Source: Undaria pinnatifida (lineage: Eukaryota; Sar; Phaeophyceae; Laminariales; Alariaceae). From it: a stretch of 64,000 nt of DNA. This document shows, piece after piece, positions 11,291 to 21,949 of this stretch. Made by a program: the position numbers and the translations under genes. The DNA lies in assembly GCA_012845835.1 (NCBI GenBank), contig JABAKD010000023.1, forward strand, positions 25,399,972 to 25,463,971, written 5' to 3'. Every line of letters begins with the position of its first letter. Position 1 is the stretch's first letter. The notes beneath the pieces are model-generated. The model had not been told where the DNA came from. It searched no databases and saw only the letters and a list, made by a program, of their open reading frames with translations.

Positions 11291-14200
11291 ACGCCGCCAA
11301 GTGCATCGTCTGATTCTCGCGTGCGTGAACAGGGCGTAGATAGAATCAAGGGGCTGTGGGTGAGATAATCCCGGAGGCTTGGGATAGCAAGCGAGGCAAG
11401 GAGTGCATATACCTGAGTACCGCGGTATCTTATCTGTTGCAGCCGATGCTGTCTCCGCCTTCAGCACTACCAATGCCAACCATCCAGTAAGAAGTATACA
11501 GGCTTGGTCACAGCTCCCAATAATCGGCTCATCGCTAGAGTTGGCGAGCCACGCACGCATTTCAAACCCCGCTTTTGCGTGTGTGTTTCGCCCGTAGGCT
11601 TCGCTGATCCTTCCCATAGCCGTCGACCAGGCTGACTGGGGACTTGGGTTTAGTCAACTGGATGTGTCGTCGTGTGAATACCAAGCACGAAGAAATATAA
11701 CTGAAGGTCGAAAGCTTCAATTTAGTTTTACGTGCAAACGCGTTTGGTCCGAAATGTTTTTGGAGCGCAGAGATCCTTGAAACATTGATATGTATGTGTG
11801 TGGATGCGTACTGCGGTGTACATATTATAAAGAAAGCATTCTTGATTTCAAACTGGTATAAACATTTCTATTTTCGAACAATAAAATTCTCGTATCCTGT
11901 GTCCGATTTCTTTTTTATGTATATTTTTGAACTGCTGCGACCCTCAAATGTTTTTGAAAAATGCAAACGGAGCCCATCAAGTGCCCGTAACATTTCTGCC
12001 CACACGCGTTTGCGTCGAAATGTATTGCAGTAGCCACACACCCCGTTTACATTGTTTGCAACAGAGCCTTTGTTGTACCTTTTCCGTAGGTTTCTGATGG
12101 CATGTATTGTGTGTATTACGCCGGGTACGCTGGGTGTTGCTCCTCCTTCGTAAGAAGGACAGCCCAAGAGGAAACCATATAACATAAACGAGAGAGATAG
12201 CAGTGCTGCTTCGCTCATGGCTGCACCATGTTCGCCAAGGAAGCAGCGATCCCTGTGCCTGACCATGGATAGTTCGCACCGATACCTGGCAGCGTCGGGC
12301 ATCGAGCTTTCTATAATAATAAAAAGTGTACGAATAGACAAGCCGTGTTAAAAACAAGTTTAAATTTCAAAATATAACGTAAAATAAAAATGCGCCGCGT
12401 AGGTCGCGTCGGCGAGGAAGACACAAGACAACTCACAACTAGCTACTCACACCCCACCACACTGAGCATCGCCAAGCCGAGAAGCATCGCTTCGCGGGCT
12501 TGTCAGCAGAGGTAGACTGCAAACGGTTTTGTGGAACCGTACCATGCCAAGCCCTACATAGCTAGCACGAGCGACCTGTTTGTCTTCAGGAGTTCTTAAG
12601 GGCAATCATCCGAATATCGAAAGGGATCGTTGAGACCACAATGATACCAGGCACCCAGGCGTTGAGCAAGATTGGCAAGGACGCCCCACCGAACATGTGC
12701 TTCGAAAACTCATGAGCACCAGTGATCCGTGTGCCTGTGCCCGTCTATGCTTGTTGAAGGATACATTACATAACACTTACTGCTGTAGTAAGCAACAAGA
12801 AATAGGGAAGCAGATGATATTAGCAGGAACAAAAAACCTCGACAGCGTTTATACTGATGTTTGTGTAGAAACACCCTCTCCCTAATGTGAGACGCAGTGT
12901 GTGTCAGTATTTCTGTTTCTTGTGAGTGTCCATTGTCCGGCACCGTACGCGCGTAGGCGTGATTGATGTGCGTCTGACCCCGTGCCACCGTTGTTGTAAT
13001 TATGTTTGCTGGTGCTGGGGTCAGGTGACAGGGTGCAAGCTCTCTTCGTTCTACCACTGTTTCGGAAGGTTGCGGAAAGCGGGCTCCGAAATCTTACTAT
13101 TGGCGAATAGACGTGACGGAGAGGATGTCGATATACATCTAATATCAGCCGCTTGGTGGGCAGATGGTTGCGGTCGGATAGCTAACTCTCTTCATGAGGA
13201 CAAATAAAAGGCAAGTTTTACTGTGTTCGTTCGTAATCGTACAAGCAGTGTGTGCGTGGTTCCCACTTTTGTTTTGTCTCATGGGCAGTTAGCTTGTTGT
13301 GTGGGGCATGGAGCTCCTCAACAGAAGAACCTCATAAAATGCAGATGCTACCACCTTATGTACCGTACTGAAGTACAGTGTACGCTAGTGTCACTCAAAG
13401 CCTTGTCATATGTCGCTTGTCGCTTGTCGCTTGTCGCTTGTCGCCTTTCGATTCTCCACACATGTACGTGTGATTCTCACAGCTGTTCGCTCCGATTTGG
13501 AAAATCGTGTGTTCATGAGAACATGTCGGATCGTGAGTTTTGTCGGACGGCGAAAAAGAAAACAAACGCTGTTTTGCCGATTCTCCCTGCATGCTTCTCC
13601 CTCTGCAAGTAATGGGAGCTTTTGAAAGTATTTTAGTACTGCGAATACTTGATGCACTATCAACATTAACGGCCGAATTGCTGACAGTCCTGGCAGTATA
13701 AGCAATATACAACCCCAAATACTGCAAGTAAGGGTAGTATCCACAGTAGTGAACCCCGACGTACTTGAGAAGAACGCAGTATGAGCGGTTATACTGCGAG
13801 TACTCGCATGGTGAGCAGTGTCGAACACTGATACCCTGCACGCTCTGTTTTTGCGGGGGCCAATGCACGCTCTGTTTTTTTCTTTTTTTCCTTTTGCATG
13901 TTTTTTTTCAAGATGACACGACGTTAGCCCCAGTAGAGCTCCCACATTATTTGTTGGCATCTTGTCCCCAAACGACGATTGCAGTTGTAAAAGGGTTAGA
14001 CTCCCGTCCATACTGCTGTACAGAGGAACGAGGAGCTACTAACTTGTGAAAATCACGTACCTGGTGGTATACCATGTTCATCGTTCGGAGCTTAACCACC
14101 TTTAAAACTTCTACCAAATGGTTTAGTATGCACAAGACAAGAAGGCCAATTGGAACACCACAACAATATAGATAATACTTGCCGGCTACTTTTTAAACTG

Positions 14201-14383
14201 GTCTAGTATATACTGGGCACAGCGAGCACTAAAAACACCGGTATGAGTACTACATACAGCATATTGCTCGTGTATTTGTTGTATCGTTTATACTTGGACA
14301 GCTCTCCTCTTCTTCGCCTGCCACCCCTATATATCATACTTCAAGATGTACGCTGTAAGAGTTTTTGTTTTGGTTTTATATCT
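11291..14383. other. Non-coding interior with a 7-bp microsatellite
   Basis: No gene is supported. A short tandem repeat of TGTCGCT (about five units) lies at about 13411-13445. Other open frames lack motifs and homology to one another. Confidence 0.4.
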
Positions 14384-14505
14384 CATCCTTTTACTTCCCA
14401 GCTTCTGGACAAGCAACGGTCACAGGTGACGCCCCCCCCCCCCCCCCCGCCCCCCCTCCCGGTACGTGCCCTCATTTATTATCGCCGCAGAGGGTTTCCT
14501 GCAAG
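14384..14505 (-). mobile_element. Partial SINE copy related to the one at 15435-15741
   Basis: It shares with the longer copy the segments ACCCTCTGC(G)GCGATAA, CACCTGTGACC and GTCCAGAAGCTGG in the same order on the minus strand, separated by a C-rich run (14432-14460). The tRNA-like head is not seen. Confidence 0.5.
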
Positions 14506-15434
14506 ATATTAAGTGCTCGTGGGGTCTACAGCGGGGATCTGGAGAGGACTCAGGGGGGCTTCGTACTCTTTCGGGAGAATCGTAGTTGCACTACGATCAA
14601 GTTTGGCGACCATCCCACCGTGGAGCTGAAGAGTTGGGGCGATTGCGAATTTTGAATTTTGCAGTAGTTTTGATACCATGCCATTTTTCTCATGTATGGG
14701 GGCTATCGGCGACTGATGCAGGGAAAGAGCTGGGAAGCAGGGTTCGAGAGTGTGGCGCCCTTCCTTAACCAATTTGGAACGGGCAATAGCGCATTGCCAA
14801 GTAAATGTCGACAAGTTTTGGACTATAATAATATGGAAATCAAATTTATCCGGAAAAGGGCAGGAAATACCGCTGGGGGGTATCAGGAAATAGCGTGATA
14901 AAGAGGGCACATTGTGCCATATATACTGTACATATGTAACGAATATATATGCAGTATAAATGGTGGTTGCGATGTGCTTGGTACGAGCGTAGATAAACTT
15001 TATCTACGATACAAACGTTCTAGAAAATATGTGAGGAGTAGAGAATGGGCGAATCGTTCAAACCTCTCGTCCGATTTGTGTTCTGGTGTGTACTGGTGGT
15101 GTGTAGTGATACTACAGCACCAACAAGCGCGCCCGGCGCAAAGGACGAGCGGGGGGCGGTGAAGCGCGGGCGGCGGTGAAGCGCGGGCGGGAGTCTCTTT
15201 CTGTTTGTTTTTGTATATGGGGTCGGACAGGAATAATACTGTGGATATAGTCTAAGCTCTAACATTTATTTTATTGTTTTACTGCCGCATTACGTGGGTG
15301 TGTATATACTTTGAGTATATGGTTATTATGTATGTATACCTCGTACGTATCACTGGTAGTTGTCGGTGAGGGTGGTGGAGGTCATGGTATGTTCCACGTT
15401 GAAGGGGAACGGATTGCCTGGCGGTCAACGAAGT

Positions 15435-15741
15435 ATTTTTTTTTTTTCACATCTGCCTTCCAGCTTCTGGACAACCCGTGGTCACAGGTGTCGTCCCTTC
15501 TCCCCCCAAGTTCTTACCTTGAATTTTATCGCGCAGAGGGTTCAGCAATCCCACTGCTCGTCGATTTTCCATCGAGTGTTAGCTAACTCACGCTCTTGCG
15601 CTCTCTGCAAGTCATTTTGTGCTCAAGAAGAGTCCCCACGAATTTATTCAAGTGAGTACGTGTGCACTAGGGGGGATTTGAACTCACGAAACTGACCTAT
15701 ACCAGGCTCGAGGATAACCTGACACGCCACCGAGGCGACCG
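15435..15741 (-). mobile_element. tRNA-derived SINE
   Basis: Read on the minus strand, it starts near 15740 with GGTCGCCTCGGTGGCG. An A-box-like TGGCGTGTCAGG (10 of 12 consensus positions) is followed by a B-box-like GAGTTCAAATCCCC (15672-15685) at tRNA-like spacing. An unrelated body of about 200 bp follows, and it ends in a run of A (T run at about 15435-15447 on the plus strand). This is the classic layout of a tRNA-headed SINE mobilised by a LINE. A body fragment recurs at 14384-14505. I found no clear target duplication. Confidence 0.6.
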
Positions 15742-16514
15742 GCATAATATGTGGATGCTATTACAAGGATCGACCATATTATTATGGAACGTAAAGATAA
15801 GTAGTGGTTACCTTGTATATACCACCATAGGAGCCAGGGAGGGGGGACGAGCCCCCTGCTTAGAGACTGTCACGGGTGAGTGTGCTCCATACCCAGGAAC
15901 CACAGCAGCTGTTTGTTGTTTTGGTGAACATACCTGAATATAACAGGAATGCCAGTCGTTGTTTTGTTTTTTTTGGTTGCTGCCATCTCCATATGATATG
16001 AAAAGAGCGGCGCGAAAGAGTAAGCCAACGGGTTAACATACACATATCATACTACTATATGTATAGTATTAATATTAATACTAGTTTTTGGTGATCAGGG
16101 GAATGAGCTACCAGTACAATTAAGTGTTATAGAAAAGCATCATTCAGCATCACAGGTCATGGTATACCTGTGACCCACGTGATCGTGGTGGTTGTGGTTG
16201 TTGTTGTTGGTCTTGGGGGCGAGAGGAGGGGGGCTTATGATCACTGCTGCTGTTGATATAATTAAATCTTCTTATCTGACGGGAAACAATACATACATTA
16301 TTTTGATATAACTTCTTATCTGACGTGACACAATACATACATTTTTTACTACTGTTGTTGTTACCTTTTTCATTTCATTTATTTTCGTAAAAATGACCAC
16401 AAAAAAAAGCCCACGAAACCACAACGCCGGCATATCCTCAGATGTACGCAGAGCCACATGAGCTTTTCACGTTCGGCGCGCCTCTAATCCTTTACCCAAT
16501 GACGACTAAGAAGT
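15742..16514. other. Non-coding, with small repeats and a palindrome
   Basis: The 18-bp perfect palindrome AGTATTAATATTAATACT lies near 16066-16083. A segment of about 40 bp (CTTCTTATCTGACG, then CAATACATACATT) is present twice in tandem at about 16268-16345. No gene is seen. Confidence 0.5.
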
Positions 16515-16584
16515 GGGCGAAAAAATGTTCGGTCGGAAATGTTTTTGACGATTTCTCGACGAAAAAAAAAAAATCCCATCCTAA

Positions 16585-17586
16585 GGCCGTTTCTTATAGC
16601 ATTGGATTCTCATCTTCGATTCCGCCAGAATCCGATTTGAGCCCATTTCCGCCTTCTTATAGACACGGATTTTGGCACAATCCAATTCGGAAAAATCCGA
16701 TTTCAGCTTTTCGAGTTGCGGCCACTCGGATTCCTGACCAAAATCCGAGACGCTGCCCAACCCGGATTTCTGTCTCGGATTATTTGAAACTCTCTGGTTG
16801 CGCCGCGCGCGCGCACACACACACACACATCGGGCTACCCCACATGCGTGCTGCAGTGCCGGCGCTGTTAGGGCTGCTGGGCGTCGCCCGTGGGCTAGCC
16901 TACGAACTTGGCTTGCCCTCGGGACGCGTGGTGCACCATCAAATGGCCGCGACAGCGAGAGAAAAAGCTGGTGTCGACGTTTCTGCTGTCTTTGCCACCA
17001 CGCTAGCTGCCTTCCATCTGCAGCAGCAGCGTAGTGTCGCCACCTGGGACCTCATCTTACAAGACTACGAAGACGAGCTAGAGCCCGACACAGAGGACGA
17101 TGAGATGTCAAGGGCTGTCAAGAGGCGGCGTGTGCACCCTCGCAAAGACTACACAAAGTCGGGTTGGTGGCAGGAGCTGGAGGAGCTGCATGAGTATCTG
17201 CTTCTGTGTCATGCCTCCAACACAGCACTCTGCAAAATGCTCTATAGCTGCTTCCGCCAGGCTGTTGTAGCTTAGCAACAGCGACTCTGGTGCCTCTTGG
17301 TCCGGCATGTTTGCAACGTCTGTGTGGTCTGCTGCGTGTGGTCTGCTGCCTCTGCGCTGCGTCTGTATGTCTGTATCGGTCTGCTGTGTGCTGCTGCTGC
17401 TGCTGCTGCTGTGTGGTGTTGGGTTTTGCGCGCGCTGTTTTGAAAAAAAAATGACAGTCCTGCTGAAATCCGTCTGACAAAATCCGTTCGCTATAAGAAA
17501 GGTCGGGCTTTCTTCTCCGCCCGAATTTTGCCGAATCGGATTCTGGCGGAATCGAAGATGAGAATCCAATGCTATAAGAAACGGCC
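16585..17586 (+). mobile_element. PIF/Harbinger deletion derivative (1002 bp)
   Basis: The ends are perfect inverted repeats of 53 bp beginning GGCCGTTTCTTATAGCATTG. The 3-bp target duplication TAA flanks it (16582-16584 and 17587-17589). A TWA duplication with a GG-starting TIR is diagnostic of PIF/Harbinger. The uninterrupted target is preserved, inverted, at 8670-8800. The interior keeps one open frame resembling the N-terminal part of a transposase but no catalytic core, so the element is non-autonomous. The unmutated TIRs suggest recent movement. Confidence 0.9.
16844..17275 (+). CDS. Truncated Harbinger transposase N-terminal region, putative
   Basis: The frame gives 143 residues from the ATG at 16844. 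The N-terminus is hydrophobic and Ala/Leu-rich. An acidic stretch (DYEDELEPDTEDDE) follows, then a basic RRRVHPRKDY segment and the KSGWWQELEEL motif. The last part resembles the region just before the catalytic domain in Harbinger-type transposases (basic Arg-rich patch, then W-W/L). The DDE core is absent and the frame stops about 310 bp before the right TIR. It could instead be a chance or captured ORF. The frame also runs open upstream to 16442, across the TIR, which is unlikely to be meaningful. Confidence 0.45.
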   Translation: MRAAVPALLGLLGVARGLAYELGLPSGRVVHHQMAATAREKAGVDVSAVFATTLAAFHLQQQRSVATWDLILQDYEDELEPDTEDDEMSRAVKRRRVHPRKDYTKSGWWQELEELHEYLLLCHASNTALCKMLYSCFRQAVVA

Positions 17587-18004
17587 TAAAGAAAAAATCC
17601 ATCCTAAACTTTTATTTTACCCTGTTAGCTGCTGCTGCTTCGACGACGACTGCCCTTCCTTGCCTTTTTACGTTTGGTCACATTTCGTACTGGTATGACC
17701 GTATTATTACTGCTGTTGTTACGGCTTCAGTAGGTACGGGATTCGCGTCACACTGCTGTATGCCTTGGTACGAGTAGCTAGGGGTACTGCCTGGTGATTG
17801 TTCTGCACGCTGTGATGACATATGATCGGAGCATCGGCACGACGGAGGCAGGAAGCCGAAATGTTTGTATTTTATTGGCGGACCCGCGGGCCCGACCCGC
17901 GGGGCGCCTGCACAGCATCAACGTGGCTCTCAGCTGTAAGTTTGAAAAAGGCGGATCCGCCGGCTAGATCCGCGGGTTTGACCCGCGGGTCAGCCCAAAA
18001 CAAC

Positions 18005-18290
18005 TCACGGGTCATTATGGCTTGACCCGCGAAGTGACCCGTATCTCGCGAGTCATGACCCGACCCGACCCGCGAGATTTTGAAAACCTCTTGACCCGAC
18101 CCGACCCGACCCGCGAGATTTTGAAGCATTTTGACCCGACCCGACCCGACCCGCGAGATTTTGAAAACATCTTGACCCGACCCGACCCGACCCGTGAGAT
18201 TTTAAAACGTAATGACCCGACCCGACCCGACCCGCGAGATTTTGAAACCCCCTTGACCCGACACGCGGGTCGGGTCATGACCCGTGAAAA
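18005..18290. repeat. Right subterminal GACCC minisatellite
   Basis: About five to six 40-bp units of (GACCC)3-4 with GCGAGATTTTGAAA spacers, in the same orientation as most of the left array (7616-7945). It ends at the palindromic GGGTCATGACCC just inside the right TIR. The family relation to the left array supports a single element with structured subterminal repeats. Confidence 0.85.
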
Positions 18291-18304
18291 GCCCTGAAAT
18301 TTTC

Positions 18305-19607
18305 CATAAAAATAGTAGGTCTTAGGATAAGAGTGACACCAAAAACGCCTGTCTACCTACTCTACAGAACCAGATTTCAATTTGAAAATACCACGAAGTA
18401 CACCTGCCCGCACACTCTGCCCGCAGAGCTAACACACGTAGCAGCACGTAGCAGCACGTAGCGGCGGACCCGCAGTGGTTAACCCCAAGGTATCTACGGG
18501 GCTGAGAACCGCCAGCAGCATGGAGGCTGCTGCAAATGCTGCTGCCAGTCTTGCGAGCTCGGCTTTTCCTTGCCGCCTCGCGAGTCGGACGAAAGTGATG
18601 CACCGGTTTCCTCCTCGCTAGGCACGGCGTGGAGTGCAGTCTCGGATGAAAGACATGCACCCACGACCTCGCTAGGCTTGACGTGGATTAACGAGGAGCC
18701 TATGGTGGTAGATGACCAGGCAGCTCCTTACAACGACAACTCAGCAGCAAGACGCAGATTCCCCGGCGCCGCTTATCAGAGGGCCGGCGGCACGATACTC
18801 TCAAAGTAGTACAGGACGTAAAAATGGCAAGCTGATACTTCTATAAAGACAAGAAATCCGGGAGCTCAAGGCAGTGCAGATGACACCCTCCCAAATAAGA
18901 AACCCGCAGCCCCAGCCAGGATTCCTGTTTCTCGCTATCAAATAGGTACCTGATACTTGTACAAGCAGGTGTAGTGCAGATAGATTATTCTAGGCACAAT
19001 GCTGCTCATACCGCAGTAGAGGCAGAAATTAAATATTAATAGGAAAAAAAGGAAGAAACCGGAATAATTCCGGCCGAGGCTGAATTTCTTATTTGAGACA
19101 GGGTGAGTTCTACACACTATCTTCAGCACAGCGCCTCTCAATTATCTTCCTTTCCTGGTAAGGTACGTGTACTCGTATAGCCTTGCTTTCCTATTCATAT
19201 CCCTGGGTGTTTTTTTACATTTATGTCGTGCACTATTGTGCACTACTACAAGTTGTAGTGTAGTGCTGTATCCCATAATATGTACAACGGCAAGCATCAC
19301 CAACCAGCCGCAACAGAATGTTTTTTTCATGCGTTTGTGATACAAATGTTCACCTAAAGTATAAATGCCAACACTAAGTTACTTACCATTATAGTGGACA
19401 AAAAATAGGGCACCTCCCAATATAAAATCACCCATATAGTATATTACGAGTACCAACAACGCAGCTTGCAAAGATGAGTATTGACCTGAAATTCGTCGAA
19501 CTCACGGCTGACGTCCTTGAAAATTAGTTATATAATGTTGTCGTTGCTATACAACGCGTTTCTTTGTGCGTTGAACTCCTTGGTGTGTATCGAATGGATG
19601 AAGTAGG
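18305..19607. other. Non-coding flank between two mobile elements
   Basis: The region at about 18335-18410 is, in reverse complement, the same family as 41095-41165. A segment at about 18870-18960 (CCCAAATAAGAAA) resembles the repeats at 39640-40450. No gene is supported. TAGG at 19604-19607 is the left target duplication of the next element. Confidence 0.5.
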
Positions 19608-19875
19608 TGTTAAGATACGGCCTCGAAAGGCCTGTAGGTATCCGAATTTGAGATCATTTGGATGGGTTCGTATGATAAGGTTGGCGGTTTATATTCGGGG
19701 AAGTTAGGAATTAGATCGGAGGCACGCGCCTCCGATCTCAGAAGCTATCCCGGGCTCTGGTGAAAACGAATAAAGCTACATCTCTACGAAGGAACGAAAG
19801 TGAGTACTCTCCGAGGACCTACCCAATTGGCAGACCTGCAGGGGGCACTCTGTGTCCCCACCCATTAATTTCACA
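19608..19875 (+). repeat. 5' LTR of the giant element
   Basis: Starts TGTTAAGATACGG and ends TTTCACA, matching 35092-35360 almost perfectly. An internal inverted repeat around GATCGGAGGC/GCCTCCGATC lies at about 19714-19739. Confidence 0.93.
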
Positions 19876-19877
19876 AG

Positions 19878-19891
19878 TGGCGTCGTCGAGC
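19878..19891 (+). other. Primer-binding site of the giant element
   Basis: TGGCGTCGTCGAGC starts two bases after the LTR. The first 12 bases equal those of the TRIM primer-binding site at 45519. Confidence 0.75.
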
Positions 19892-20069
19892 TTGATGTGC
19901 TATTGTGGCAGCGTTCTTCCGGTTTCTCCGATTTTTTTTTCGTAGCGATTTTGCTTTTTTTTGCTTTCCATCGAGCCCACAACCCCTGTTCCTTCTCGGG
20001 TGGCTTCTCAATGGAGGGAGCGCCCTTCCTCCTACAACGGCGACCACAACAGCAGTGAGATGGCAGGGG

Positions 20070-20275
20070 CCCCTCCTGTTGGTCGCCGCGCACGTACCAC
20101 ACGGACGACACCTTCCAAGTACGTGCGGACGACTCTGCTCTGCGGAGCACACTCCTCGTCTCGAATTTTGGTCCCTCCTGTTGGTCGCTGGGCACGCACC
20201 ACACAGAGGACACTTTCCGAGTACGGGCGGACGACACTGCTCTTCGGAGCACACCCCTCGTCCCGGCCTTTGGCC
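20070..20275 (+). repeat. Direct duplication of about 103 bp in the leader
   Basis: CCCTCCTGTTGGTCGC begins two adjacent, diverged copies (about 20070-20172 and 20173-20275). Both run through GGACGAC, CTGCTCT and CGGAGCACAC. No coding role is evident; it lies in the long untranslated leader. Confidence 0.7.
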
Positions 20276-21949
20276 GCATCAGTTCACCGCCAGCTGGTCA
20301 TAGACCACTCCGCAGTGGAACTGCCCGAGCCCCACCCATCAGACTTGTTTGCTCCGCGCTCTGCCAGCATGTTGCACAGCACATATCCGCGAGTTGCCAG
20401 CACAAGCCCCAAGATCGGCCATCGACTCGTACTTTTTTTTTCGCGCTTTGGGGCTCGGAGGCATATGCACGACATGCCACGGACAAGCATACTGGAATCA
20501 ACCCTTCGAATGACATTCGAAGGGGAATTCGCTCGCTGAGAGAGCCCATCGCCCAGCACATCCTTGCTGTCGGTGCCAGACCGTCCTTCGCGGGACCCCT
20601 TGGACTACGGGCACCGTGCTCTAGGAGCTCATGTCGGGGCTCCTTCCTTGTGATCTACCTGGGAAGAAACAGGCGGTGCTCGTGGAATGTTTGGGCTTTT
20701 TCGTTTGGAGATTTTCCAGTACACGCGTTATCGTATGGGTTTCAGTACGTACGTCGATCATTCTTGTGCGTCGAACAAGCAGCTGCCCTTGTGCCCCTTT
20801 CTGCCGAAATTAGTACAAGCTACGAATTTGGCACCTCGGACCCCTCTCCGATCTTTCTCGATCAACAGCGTTCCACTACTGCTGTCCGTCGCGTAGCTTC
20901 AACCACCATCATTTTTGCAGAGGTGCCAACTACAGTGCAGCACAATGGGCTCGCTGTCAATGCCTGCCATATACCGCCGGATTCTCTGCTGTAGAAGTCA
21001 CTGTACAGCAGGCAAGCCGCCTACTTTGCTCCTGCTCATACACCACATAGCTCGACCCTTCACTGCCCCAGCGTCCACAGTTACAGCACCGCAGCTCTGA
21101 CACCCCCCCACTGCTGTTCGAGTGCTCCTTGCAAGTTCGATTCGAGAGTTTTTTTTTTTTCGTCCTGGCCCCTCCGTGACTAGAACTTGAACCTAGTGAA
21201 CGCTGAAACTCTGTGCTGGCTTTTTGGGCAAGGCTGTTGGTGTGTGCGATGCCCTATATTCTCCCATTCATGGGTACGCGGGGACTATAATACCACTTTC
21301 TGTGTATGCACAGCTGTGACCGTGCGGCACTCCGCACTGCTGTCAACGTAACTGTCCCTTTATCGGTGGGAGCGGGTACGGATTTTTTTTTTCAGCTGTA
21401 CGGGCGTTAGGCCGTCTTCCTGCCCGTACATGTGCTGCCCTTCACGATATTGCTAGGGTCTACGCTGGAATTTTTTTTTTCTCTGCACATGTTCGGACAG
21501 CTACTGCCCGTTACAGAGCGCTTACTACACAGTTCGCGGAGATACTGCGCTTCACAGTTTTTACTAGTGCAGTGGAGAACAGCCCGTTTAATGCGGTACC
21601 TTTGGGGGCAAACAGCCTTTCTATTTGACTGTGGGCGTGCACATTTTTCTACAGCTGGTGTTGGTACTACACTACCCATCTTGGTGCGGTTGAAATTGCC
21701 GTTACCTGTGAACACAGCAGTGATACTGCAGCAATCAGCACTACTGCAGGCGCGACCGTCCCCCTTTAGTGCGGTCGGGGGAAACTACTTCGTTGGGGGG
21801 GTTATACTGCCCGTTTTTTTTTTTAATATACGGTTGGTGCGCGAACGCATACTGTCCTACCCCCCACTACACTACTGTGGGGGCAGATGCTGCCCATTTT
21901 TATACGGTTGGCTGCGCGATCCTTCACTGTGCTTCCCCCCTACACTGCA

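Larger units (their letters stand above)
7607..18296. mobile_element. 10.7-kb hAT-like DNA element or TIR-bounded block
   Basis: The left end reads CAGGGCTTTTCACGGGTC, and the right end is its perfect 18-bp inverted complement. Both are flanked by the exact 8-bp direct repeat AAATTTTC (7599-7606 and 18297-18304). An 8-bp duplication with a CAGGG terminus is the hallmark of the hAT superfamily. I found no hAT transposase, so the element would be non-autonomous and unusually large, or its gene has decayed. The interior holds subterminal GGGTC minisatellites, CTG runs, diverged 0.5-kb repeats, two SINE-related segments and a Harbinger derivative. An alternative is two smaller elements whose outer ends moved together. 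Confidence 0.75.
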
